Shown: positions 37,038 to 47,888 of the stretch, one piece after another | Layout: every line of letters begins with the position of its first letter | Position numbering within the stretch: the stretch's first letter is position 1 | Assembly: GCA_026214975.1 (NCBI GenBank) | Contig: CM047805.1 | Coordinates: 185,505,333 to 185,569,332 of the forward strand | DNA from: Gentiana macrophylla | Taxonomy: Eukaryota; Streptophyta; Magnoliopsida; Gentianales; Gentianaceae | Reading direction: 5' to 3' | Length of the DNA stretch: 64,000 bases | Program-made: the position numbers and the translations under genes | Notes under the pieces: generated by a model | What the model was told of the DNA's origin: nothing | Seen by the model: the letters and a program-made list of their open reading frames with translations, nothing else | Database searches by the model: none

Positions 37038-38147
37038 TTACAGGGAAGAAATTTCTGAGGACAAAAAAATGATAAATGGATCCGGAATGACGAATTTCAA
37101 AATCGAGAGATTAGTAAGAATAAATTCTTAATATAGTGACAAAAATGCCCTTTATAATTTTAATAATAACAAAAGTAAAACTAAGTAATAATAACCCATA
37201 AAATGTCATAAAATCCAATAAAAATATAATAATGACCTAAAAACAAGTAATGAATGTACAGTAAAAAATGACGTAATGATCAAAACAAATAATAATGACC
37301 ATAAAAATAGCAACGGGCAATAAACAAGTAGTAACATCCCAGAAACAAGTCGTAGCATCCCGTAAACAAGTCGTAACAGTCAAAAAAAAAAGTTGTAACA
37401 TCTCATAAACAAGTCGTAATATCCCATAAACAAGTAGTAACCGTCACAAAAATGTAATAACGTTAAAAAATTAAAAGTAACAACCCTAAAAATTTTCAAA
37501 ATAAAAAATAAAAAAATTACAGACTGCTTCATCGGCAACCATGGCAGCAGCCGGCGGCACAGCCCGTAGGAGATGAAGCAGCAGCCGGATTTTTTGCAGA
37601 TGAAGCAGCAGCCGGCCATCTATGGCAGCCACTCAGCCGGCCATCAATTATCGCCGCCGCCATCTAGGTCAAAAAAAAATCCCAAAATTAGAAACAGATT
37701 CGACGGGTCGCTCCTTCCATTCACGAAAATTAGAAACCACCGCCAATTGCGGCTCCTCCCTTCCCATGGACGATTCCGGTCGCCGGGAATCATCACCACC
37801 AATCGAGGAGACATTTCCGTCGATTCCACCCATCTTCTGATCGGATATCAAGCAGCAACCGCAAATTCCGGTAGGAGTTGCTGCTGTTGATCGGTGTTGC
37901 TGTAACTTTGATCGGTGTTGCTGCAATTTTATCGTCCCGTTTCTCTTGATCGTCCAGCTGGGTTTTGTCTGCAATTCCGGCGGCTACCTCCTGCATTTTT
38001 GAACGATGATGGATGAGGGAAAGATGAATTAGGTTTAATTAGCAAAAGGGTATTTTGGTAATGTTAATTACATTTTGTCCTTTCTAATCATCAATGTACT
38101 TGTAGCCTAATAAATGTATTAATTTGTCCTTTTGGACAAAAACCTAT
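37038..38147. mobile_element. Possible fourth Pack-MULE-like element
   Basis: Weak terminal inverted similarity: left AGGACAAAAAAATGATAAAT...TGACAAAAATGCCCTTT; right, other strand, AGGACAAATTAATACATTTA...CCAAAATACCCTTTT. The flanks share ATAAATT. Inside are a 22-bp tandem repeat (about 37322-37460, AAACAAGTCGTAACATCCC units) and a GC-rich block (37520-38000) with CAGCAGCCGG repeats and short open frames on both strands. The GC-rich block looks like captured genic DNA, but no family is recognised. Confidence 0.35.
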
Positions 38148-39988
38148 AAATTCTAAATTGTTATAACTAGGTAGGGGTACATTGGTATGCATACCAAGAA
38201 AAAACTATGTTTGTTAAGCATTTGTTATATCTACGTACATACCGCAACATAGTATATGTACAACTCGTTACGTATATATGAGTTATAATGATTATATATA
38301 TGATTTTATCACTAAGTAACATTTTGTTCAGTATCGACATTAGATGAATGAATTAATAAACTACACAAATTCTAGCAATCTTCCACCTCAATTTTGATTG
38401 AATTGGCGTGTGCTTCACTTATTAAGAATAAATATCACATTACAAAGGATTTTCCGACAAATTTTCGATGTGATTTCTTACTTCGTCAGAAAATCGTAGG
38501 AACTAAGTAGCGTCTCCGACAAATTTCCGATGAAAAGTAAAAAAATATTTTAATCTTATTTTTGGTTTTCTTTCCCTTTTTTTTTGTAATACATGTTGTA
38601 TAATCCGTAAATAATGGAAAATATCCCCATTAAAAATTCAAATCACAATTTTGTTATTAAAAGTTGTACTATTTCTAATTACGGTCATAATAATGACTCA
38701 TATTTAAATGTTTGTAGTAGTTATACAATAGTAAGATCATATATAATAAGTGAGTCGTACGATTTGCGACATGGTCATGGTACAACATTGAACGACCTTT
38801 CGACGAAAATCTTAATAAACCACTCGAAATCTTATATTTTACTACTCATTTAATAATCAATTGATGTGTGCTTCGTTAGAAATGAGACAACTTGTTTTAA
38901 TTTTTTAAAAGTATTAAATTTCTCTTTTAATTCGTTTAGTACTGGAAATGTATGGAGTACCGACATAATTCCAACGGATAAAGTATTTTTGTCAGACATT
39001 TGTCAGAAATTTTGTGTATTACTTACAGATTTCCAACGAATAATATATATGAGTGATTTTAAAAACAAATTATGTATTAGTTATAATATATATGAGTGAT
39101 TTGAAAAACAAATTACATATTGGTTATATTACTTACAGATTTCCACAGAATAGTATATATATAAGTTGTAGATCTAGACGATTCCTACGAATTACTGACG
39201 AGTTTAGTAGTTCATCGGAAAATCGTCGGTATCACTTTTTGATGCCATTATAAAGGAAAAAATTTAAGATTAAAGGATTTCCGACAAATTTGCTCGACAA
39301 ACGGTTGTTTGTCGGAACTTTGTAGGAAACGCATTCTGATAGTTATTACACAATACGCGGGACATTTAATTACCCAAATACGTTGTATCTAAAAATACGC
39401 GGGATGATTCCGCACGCTTTTGTCCGACAGATTAACTACGAAAGTGTTTCCGACGAATTAAGTGCATCGGAAAGTTGTCGCAATTGTGTTTTTTTTATAT
39501 TCATTTATTTTGTCGCAACCTCATCAATATTTTGTTGGAATGTTCCGACAACCTTATTTCGTTGGAAATCTTCGTCGGAAAGAAAGAAAATTCTAGTAGT
39601 GAAATTTGGTAAAAGAATATTCAAGTTTGGATTTGTATATTGAGAGATATAATCGTTTAAAAATGATGGATGAGAAATAAAGTGTGTTAAATAATTTAGA
39701 AAATATTTTGTCCGACTCCTTAATTTCCCAATTATAAATGCAAACCGTACCGTCTTAAAATTGAATTCAAATCGTGCACCTCTTTGCAGAAATTTGTTTT
39801 ACACAACATAAACACCATCAAGATACATCATGTCATATAAAGTCACCCCTTATCAATTCTTGAAACAACTCAAGAGGCAAATCATAGTTACATTAAAGAA
39901 CCGTATTCTTATATATTCTTGTCATATAAAGTTGACACCTTGTTCAGAAAAAAATACGCTTCAATCTCTCAAATGAGCTCCCACCTTC

Positions 39989-40108
39989 TTAAATTGCAAC
40001 CAGGGCGGCCTTGTGCAACTCCGATCCATAGCCCTCTGCTTCGATCTCTAGATCAAATTCATCGATAGCTTTAGCCAATATTAGCCTAGCTAGCTCATCC
40101 GACTCCGT
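39989..40108 (-). pseudogene. Orphan last exon of an unknown gene
   Basis: On -, an acceptor CTGTGCAG precedes a frame reading TESDELARLILAKAID...EGYGSELHKAALVAI and a TAA at 39989-39991. Codon use and the charged, helix-forming composition look like a real protein C-terminus. I see no upstream exon with confidence between 40108 and 40450. Family not recognised; it may be a relic. Confidence 0.4.
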
Positions 40109-40448
40109 CTGCACAGACTTTCACTCCTATCTTCAACTCATTCACGCGGTATCTGTGTTATCGGATTTACGCGTGGTATCTTGGATAGGGAACTACGGAG
40201 GGAAAGTTGATGGGCTAAATCAAGAAGAGGAAGCATGCATGTGCCCTTGTGCTTGTGCAGGAAAAGGGAAGATCAATATCTGGTGGGTTTTGGATTCCGA
40301 CATATTCTCGGTGGACTGACTGGTGTATGCAAATCAAGTTGTGAATAACGATAGTTGTTAATAATGTTGCTGGAATTATTTTAGTTTTAAACCAACGTAT
40401 AATTATAGATTAAAGAACAAAACCCTATCAAAGTCAAACCCAAACAAA

Positions 40449-41000
40449 AACCCTAAAAAACCACAGGCGTATATATCAACCTTGCTCGGATTGAAAGGAG
40501 AGAAAATCCAAGAGCCTTTGGCCTTATCCAATTCATTTGAGGAACTTGAAGATTCCATACTACCTCACATGAGAAAAATCTGCCCAAATATTTACACCTT
40601 AGGACCACTTCATGCCCACTTGAAGAAGAAACTGGAAGAAAAAACGACATTGCCCCCAGCTTCTTCCTCCAGCCTCTGGGAAGAAGACATGAGATGCTTG
40701 AATTGGTTAAACGAACAACCGTCCAAATCGGTGCTTTATGTAAGTTTTGGTAGTGTTGCCACATTGACGAAGGACAAGCTTGAGTTTTGGCTTGGAATTG
40801 TAGATAGCGGGATCAGATTCTTGTGGGTCATAAGACCGACTCTGTCATCGATGATAATTGGGAGAATGAGATCCCTGAGAAGTTGTTGACATACACTAAA
40901 CAAAGAGGGCATATAGTGAACACTACTAGAAAAAGTATTGGATCATGAATCTGTTGGGGGTTTCTTAACTCATTCTGGATGGAATTCTACGTTGGAGAAA
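40449..41000 (+). pseudogene. UDP-glycosyltransferase (UGT, family GT1) fragment
   Basis: Matches the middle of plant family-1 UGTs, in a style close to UGT85-like enzymes: NSFEELEDSILPHMRKICPN, IYTLGPLHAHLK, CLNWLNEQPSKSVLYVSFGS and RFLWVIRP. The PSPG box then decays: LLTYTKQRGHIV near 40885, VLDHES-like remains near 40945 and GFL-THSGW-like remains near 40965, with small deletions and frame changes. Both the N-terminal acceptor domain and the end of the sugar-donor box are missing. UGTs transfer sugars from UDP-sugars to small molecules; this copy cannot. It is bordered on both sides by short copies of the carboxylesterase gene sequence. Confidence 0.85.
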
Positions 41001-41003
41001 AAG

Positions 41004-41105
41004 TCAACCCTAACAAAAACCCTATTAAAGTCAACCCCATCATCACAGATGGGGTTGACTTTGATAGGGTTTTTGTGTTTGGTGATTACTCACGTGGAGG
41101 AATAA
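41004..41105 (+). other. CXE-derived inverted duplication (hairpin)
   Basis: Arms 41015-41041 and 41048-41074 (27 nt each, 6-nt loop ATCACA) are complementary at 26 positions with one G:U. The right arm continues as a degenerate copy of the CXE active-site region (GVDFDRVFVFGDYSRGG instead of GDSSGG). A 24-nt core equals CXE positions 48407-48430. A further inverted copy lies at about 40422-40447, left of the UGT relic. Confidence 0.8.
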
Positions 41106-41884
41106 TCCAACCCAGTGGATATACATTCTACAATAGAAAGAATAGGAGAGTGTGGGAATTTGATTTATTCAAAACCCGTCCCAGGTAAGATAGTATATAG
41201 ATATTTACTCTTACCCATTATAATACCTACCCACTCATCCCGCTATATATTATATTGTTTATAGTTCTATATTTATATGATACTCACTACAACAAAAAGC
41301 TGCTTTTGCCACGACAAAAAGTCGCGGCCTATAATCAAAAATCGTGGCGAATAACTCTTTAGCCACGACATGCTGTGGCAAATTGGTTGTGGGCAATACC
41401 TCGATTCTAATGCATTATTAGCCACGACATGCGCTGTGGCAAATACTTTCGACCTTTTTAGCCGCGCCTCGTTGTTGCTAATAACGTGATGTTGACCGCT
41501 GACCTGGCACGTCTTATTTGCAACAGCTTGTTGTGGCAAAAACTCGATGACATGGCATGATGACATGGCATATATTATTTGCCACCACATGTTGTGGCTA
41601 TTACTTGCTCACATGAAATACACTTTCCATAGCCGTGTCGTGGCTAAAACATCATTTTTTTCATATATATAAAATATTTATTTAGCTATTTTTCTCCTTA
41701 TAGAGCAACAAAACACCAAAATCAATAAATCATCATGCCTCATATCATACGATACAAAAACACAAAATGTCTCAAGTATCAAAGCCACACCAAAACAACT
41801 CTAAGTCGATGTAAGAGTAACATTACCATACCAACATAACTTGAAATCAATGTAGTTGTAAAAGCACAATACCAACATAATTGA

Positions 41885-43704
41885 CTAGTTATCACGCATG
41901 TCAGCTACATCATCGCTCTGAGACGCAGGACCGCTTGAAGATGATTGAGCACAAGAAGCTGACTGAGTAGGCATTGGAAAATTTGGAAGTCGTGCGTCTG
42001 GATCTTTCTCTTTGATGTACGACATCAACATAGTGAACGCACTCAACAAAGTATCATGCTCCTGTCGGGAGACAAACGATGTATGGGATGGCTGGGTGGA
42101 ACGTGGGGCACTTGGTCCTACTCCAGTGATATGACCTCGACAACTACCTAAAACGCCCCCAATGATGGTGAGTTCATCTGCAGGGGTAAGAGTTGTGTCG
42201 CGGGCCGCAACCCGCTCCTCCATGGCGCACTACATATTCGAGCATTTAATTATTAGCGTATGAAAGATTAGCAAGTTGCGTAATGAATATGCGTTAAAGA
42301 CAAGTACACTTACGTATGCCTCTTTAGCTTCATTATTCACCCACTCATCTCCATGACGATGCAGATCACCCCATACTTGCACAGCAGTTTTTTTTCGAGG
42401 TGGCTCATCTTGGTCGTGTGATGCATCTTGATCTTGGGCCTCATCTGGATCTTGTGGCTGTGAATTGTCCTATCAAATAATGCTAGATTAGAACACATGT
42501 TATATGGTAAAGCTTAAAATTGAAATTATATTATACACTTACAAGCATCTCACGATATTGAGGATACGATCTCCGCCCATGATAGCTCACCCACTTATGC
42601 TTCTTGCGATTGTTACTATTTTGTCTTGATAGTTCCTGTATAAATAAAATTCAATTTAAAGTTCACAAAATGCTAAACCACAAGACCTTAGATCTGTAGA
42701 GGAAACGGCAACAAACAAAGTTTGCTATCCGAGATAGAACTAGTGATCTTACACAAGTCGGCAAGGTACAAAACACGAAAGAGAATAATTCGAATCGATG
42801 CATCATAAATAGCTACAAACTATTGATGAAACAATTATATTGTTGTTAAAACAAATAGACACATCATATGATTTTAGTGTGACCATATTTTCAGTGCATA
42901 ACACAGTTGTCTAAACAAAGACGAGCAACAACAGCTCGGAACCAAAATCCATTCCAATCGCTAAAAGGTTTCCAATCTCTAAAAGGGGTAACCGACAAGA
43001 ATAAAAAATTTGTACCCATGCTTCAAAACTGGTTCCTCTTCAAATGCTACATGCAATTTGATTATGAGAGATGGAACTAAACTGGTTCCTCTTCTATTCA
43101 AATAGGTTCTTCCCCTTCATAAACATTAACAGAAACAATATATGATTAAATGAATCTGACAGAGACCAATAAGCTGAAAAGACTGATTTGCGCATGTACA
43201 ATAGAATTGTTACCAGAGAATTAATCAATGTTTCTTAGTGAATGTACGGTGAATGGGCTAAAAGATAACAGATTTTTCGTCCAACTAGGAATTAGCGATT
43301 GTCACTCGGTATATAAATTGTTGTCTAAGACTTTGGCAAATCGTTATAAATTGGTGATGAATCTTGAGACATCGTAAATATGGGACAAGACTGAGCATAC
43401 AACGAGGCATACTCCTTAACAGACAATGAATAGGTTCATACATGACTAAAATTACCTGAAACTTAGGGGTGAGCATCCGCTCGATACACCGCTCCCAATG
43501 AACAAGATCCCTGATGGAGCTGTGAGGGTTAAGTCGGGCACGATCCGGATCATCCTCTCCCCCATTCTTGTTGAAGTGGTCTTTGAGGTCAGTCTTCCAA
43601 CCCCGGTATGCGTCCCCACAATCTCTCTGAAGTACCCCTGCAAGTACAGGATCTGAAACAGTGAACCAACCCTGAAGAGCCTGCACAAGTAGCCACAGGT
43701 CCAA
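41885..43704 (-). CDS. TNPA-like (Ptta/En/Spm-type) transposon protein, 5' end unresolved
   Basis: Four exons on - join in phase 0 with GT-AG introns: 43704-43456, 42635-42543, 42469-42314 and 42229-41885. The first contains AYRGWKTDLKDHFNKNGG and LTPKFQ; the second continues ELSRQNSNNRKKHKW; the third has a Gln/Asp-rich stretch then WGDLHRHGDEWVNNEAKEAY; the last has ELTIIGGVLGSCRGHITGVG and ends ADMRDN-stop. This pattern is that of plant Ptta/En/Spm proteins, which bind subterminal repeats of CACTA elements. No in-frame ATG precedes 43704 (a TAA sits just upstream), so either a further 5' exon exists or the copy has lost its start. It is the only gene in this CACTA. Confidence 0.7.
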
Positions 43705-43760
43705 CCATTATGTATACCTGTAAAAAGAAAAGGGATTTTAATGCTCAAAGATAATGGCAT

Positions 43761-45824
43761 TTAACATTTCATGCTTCACACAAGCAGATTGCATACTTCA
43801 CATATCATCTCTCAAGTATCATGCTTATACAAAATAGGCTGTTAAGCATGACAGACCACAAGTTCAAGAATACAAGACAACCTGAGACTTGAACTTGGAC
43901 AAACTGAGCATTCAAAGACCTAGAATAGCAGGCATAACAGATTGCATACAACCATTAAAACAGATTCAGGACAGACTTCAGACATAAACAGAATAGGAAT
44001 CTTAACAACTAGACCAGACACATATGAAATATCTTAACAACGAGTTCAAAAAATATTTTGTCAAATGAAAGTCGTACGAATGAGATTCAAATGAAGAAAT
44101 CACATCTATTTGTTCCTTCATTCCATTTTTACAGTGTTAAATGCTTAATGACTTTCTCCAAATCATTAGACTAGGCCACACAAAAAGAATCAGCATTATC
44201 ATTTGACATCGAGTACAAAAACCAGAACAAGAAGAATTTCCTCAAGTCATGAGACCAAAAATAAAAAATTAAAGATTAAAAGAATGATATGTTAAATGGA
44301 AACCAGTATGGCTTTGGACAACGGTTAAAGACACCATATCCGGAAACGGGGCGTTACACAAACTTTATAAAATATCTTTACCAGTCGCATTCATGTACGT
44401 GTAATGTGTTCATTAGTTCAACTTGACTTGTCAATACCTTTTGCTACTGTGAGGGAATATGTTATATATTACTTAATTTAATTCATTGCACTTTTAGCTT
44501 TCTCAGTGAGAATGTTGACGTCTATCATTCAAGGGCAGTGGAATGAAAATAGCTATTCCATGAGTTTAATTAGTTTCGTGAGTCCGTATTTTGTCACATA
44601 ATGTTGTATATGGTTTCACAATATACTAAGGATCTCAGCCGTAAAAAAATTAGCTTACATCCATTGCAGCACGCGTTCTACAACCTTATACCAAGAAAAT
44701 GTTTTCCATGGCTTATCACATGATGAGGGATATCGGTTACAGCATAAGCCCACCAAATTATGTTTGTTTCAGTTTCAGGAAAAAGGGCATGATTCGCCTA
44801 AGAGAAGTAACCATAGTCGCTCAAATACATTTTATCGATACCCCGCAGTAAGAAAGAAATAAATACCTAAGCATGTTTTTAACAATTCCGGTTCAAAAGT
44901 CGGGCAGCCTGCTCAATAAACAAAACTTTAGCCACAGATTGACAAAAAAATCGAACTCTTTAATCAGATTCAGTTTAGGTTCTATTTCCGGAACAAAATC
45001 CTAATACTCAAAGGTCTTGACTATGCACAATGCCAGAACTTACGAACAAACACAACTCCAGATACAATCTCTAGATTACAAGTTCAAATGTGTGACTACT
45101 AGAATAAATTCACAGAATGAATCACGAATCCAACCAACCAACACAAGTTCAGTCACAAAACTCAAATGAAAACTTAAGTAGTCAAACTACTCAAACGGTC
45201 CAACTGAATATATATCAAATAGGCTTAGTCACAGCACTCTTGTTGAGATTTCACAGATACCCAATTAAGCTTTCTAGATGCAAAGGTTCCTAAGTGAAAA
45301 CAACTGGGCAACCGTAACATCTCAGTCGATCATAAAAAGCTGTTGGAATGGTTAATAGTTGAACATATAAACTGTAACAAAAATTGGAAAACATGCTGGA
45401 AAACAGGGGGAAACAAAAATTACTCACAGAGGATTAAAGACCAGAGTTCCAGCACCAGTAGCCAGAGAATCTTCAGGTTCTTCGACCAGAAAACAGTGCT
45501 GCGTCTTCAGGCTTCAGGAGCTGCGTCTTCAGGCTTCTGGAGGCCGCTGCTCACACCTACTCGCCTGCTCCTCGTCCTCGCCGGAGTGCACAGTCTACCA
45601 GTGCGGGGAAATTGAAAAAATCGAGATGATAAACAGAATGCATAAACCCCCAAGTATGGTTTTAATGAAAAATCGAGATGAGAACACTCACTTTCAGCAG
45701 ATCCAACAGCTCTGGAGGAAGAAGACGATGATGTAATTGAAGAAGGAATTGGTGCTGGAAGAAATCGTTTCTTCTTTTTGTTCAGCGATTTATTGTTTTT
45801 TTTAGGGCTAGAGATTTATTGTTG
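43761..45824. other. Interior of the 41-46 kb CACTA, no further gene
   Basis: AT-rich DNA with a few short frames. A Ser-rich, GC-richer frame at 45343-45615 could be 5' leader sequence of the element's transcript. No TNPD domain was recognised on either strand. Confidence 0.4.
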
Positions 45825-46391
45825 AAACATATTATTAGCCACAGCTTTTGTTGAGGCAAATAAGTGACATGTCAGCATTAAATTTGCCACGTGGATTAAA
45901 CATGATGATAAATAAAATGTTTTTTATTTTAATAAATCCGTAAAATGTTTTTGCCACATAATCCATGGCAAATAATTTTGACAAATAGCGCCAACTCCGC
46001 GCGCCAACGAGTTTTCATTAATTTAAAATTTATTTGCCATGACAGCTGTGGCTAATAACTTAGGCGCCAATCGTAGTACAGGCGGGAAATGATTTTAGCA
46101 ACAGCGGTTGTGGCTAATACTAATAGCAATTTTGAAATATCATAGAATTTAGCTTTTGGGACGACAGTCGTGGCTTAAAGTTAATATTAGCCGCGACGAA
46201 TTGTCGTGGCAAAAACTTCTGTGGCAAAAAGGCATTTTTGTTGTAGTGACTACCTCCGTCCTAAAATATAACCCATCCTAGTTTTTTTATTTTCTTCCCA
46301 TAAGATAAGTCATTTCAATACAAAGAAAGTATTAATGAATATTTTTCCTTATCTTAACATTGCATTTAATCAACATTAATGTATAATAGTA

Positions 46392-46833
46392 CTCCCTCCG
46401 TTTCGAAATAACTGAGGCAGTTGCCAAAAGCACGTTTATTAAGAATGTGTTTTAATGCTATGACTTTAAGGTTGCAATGACTAAAAAATCTCTATGATAC
46501 AATTAATGTAATATTCTTTTTAACTTCTTATCTAGTATTATAAATGAGGGTAAAGTAGGAAAATTAGCAATAAACACTACAAAAAAACACTATATTGCTA
46601 TACTAGTTTTTGCCACACAAAAAAATGTGGCTAATAGTACTTGGTACTCTTTGCTACACTCATGTGGCTAAAAACAAGTATATAACAAAACTTTTTCTGT
46701 TGTGTGGCAAACAATGATGTAGCTAAAAAACGTTTTTCTTGTAGTGAAATACTGCTTTGGAAAATGTTCTGCCTCAATTATTTTGAAACAAAACTTTTTG
46801 ACAACTGCCTCAATTATTTTGGAACGGATGGAG
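46392..46833. mobile_element. Stowaway MITE carrying a nested CACTA MITE
   Basis: Ends CTCCCTCCGTTTCGAAATAA and, other strand, CTCCATCCGTTCCAAAATAA, next to GAGGCAGTTG on both sides. TA flanks at 46390-46391 and 46834-46835. Interrupted by the 172-bp element at 46575-46746. A further Stowaway-like fragment starts ACCTCCGTCCTAAAATATAA at 46252, directly next to the CACTA end. Confidence 0.85.
46575..46746. mobile_element. CACTA-type MITE (172 bp)
   Basis: Ends CACTACAAAAAAACAC and, other strand, CACTACAAGAAAAACG, with TSD AAA (46572-46574, 46747-46749). The interior carries TTTGCCACACAAAAAAATGT- and GTGTGGCAAA-type repeats resembling the subterminal repeats of the 41-46 kb CACTA, so it may be mobilised by the same proteins. 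Confidence 0.85.
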
Positions 46834-46997
46834 TATATAAAATCAATCAAATGTATACAATTCTAACCGTTAAACCTAGAAAAATGAAACTTTAATAAAA
46901 TTCAAATGTATACAAGTTTAACTATTACACCTAGAAAGAGGAAACTTTAATAAAATTCAAATTTATTTAGGAAATTCATGTCTAGTTTCTTTATATA

Positions 46998-47490
46998 CTT
47001 AGAAGTTAAACACTTTATTCCTATTACGTACACTCTCCCAACTTCCCCGTCAAATCGTCACATTATTCTTTATATAATTACATTGTACATAGAGGTTAAA
47101 CACTTTATTCTTCTTACGTACTCTTTCTCAACTTCACCATCAATTCGTCACATTATTCTCTATATAATTACATTGTACCTAAAGGTTAAACACTTTCCTC
47201 TTATTACGTACTCTTTCCCAACCTCACCATCAAATCATCACATTATTCATTATATAATTACAATGAACCTAGAGGTTAAACACTTTATTCTTCTTACGTA
47301 CTCTTTCCCAACTACTGTCAATTCGTCACATTATTCTCTATATAATTACATTGAATCTAAAGGTTAAACACTTTCCTCTTATTACGTGCTCTTTCCCCAC
47401 CTCACCGTCAATTCTTCACATTATTCTCTAGTCAATTGAACCTAGAGGTTAAACACCTTCTTCTTATTACGTACTCTTCCGATCTCATCG
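46998..47490. repeat. About 90-bp tandem repeat, 5-6 copies
   Basis: Units start near 47000, 47091, 47182, 47272, 47357 and 47436, each with GGTTAAACACTTTATTCTTC ... TCACATTATTCTCTATATAA. Because the unit is a multiple of 3 in the first copies, a 129-residue frame with 30-residue periodicity (EVKHFILLTYSF) crosses them; this is a by-product. The array lies 0.4-0.9 kb upstream of the CXE start. Confidence 0.9.
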
Positions 47491-47738
47491 TCAATTCAGC
47501 AATGACCAGAGTTAGGACCCATTTGGTAAAACTGAAGTTTGAATTCTGAAATCTGGAATATGAAATAAGTAACTAAAATCTTAATTCTTAAAGCGTTTGA
47601 TAACTAAATCCATCTGAAATCTAAAAAGACTTAAATTTATAACTTTAGCCTTATCACTTCATATATTAGAAGAATGATATAACACTTACAAAAGAAGTAT
47701 ATGTTTTTCTTTTGGACAAAATTTTAGCAAAATTATAT

Positions 47739-47749
47739 GTATATAAAGG
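47739..47749 (+). promoter_or_regulatory. Candidate TATA box of CXE
   Basis: GTATATAAAGG lies about 140 bp before the CXE ATG, a plausible distance with a 5' UTR near 110 nt. No other TATA-like site between the repeat array and the gene is as good. Confidence 0.4.
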
Positions 47750-47888
47750 TATAACGTAGATAATATTATAACAAATTTTAAGGCCCTCACAATAGCAGGT
47801 GCAGTATATAATTTTCATTGCAAGTGGTCATCATCAGCCAGTCAAGTTTGTAAAACAGTTGACTTAGAGCTAGATCGATCGATGAGGA

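Larger units (their letters stand above)
41285..46248. mobile_element. CACTA (En/Spm) element, 4964 bp
   Basis: Ends CACTACAACAAAAA and TTTTTGTTGTAGTG with an exact 3-bp TSD ACT (41282-41284, 46249-46251). Subterminal regions (41300-41650; 45825-46235) hold many copies, in both orientations, of GTGGCAAATA / TTAGCCACGAC, the expected binding sites for a TNPA-type protein. One four-exon gene is present on -. No TNPD-type catalytic gene is seen, so it depends on another element. Confidence 0.95.

Noticed and set aside
46978..47367. 129-residue repeat protein
   Set aside because: By-product of the 90-bp tandem repeat; no domain, splice or start support.
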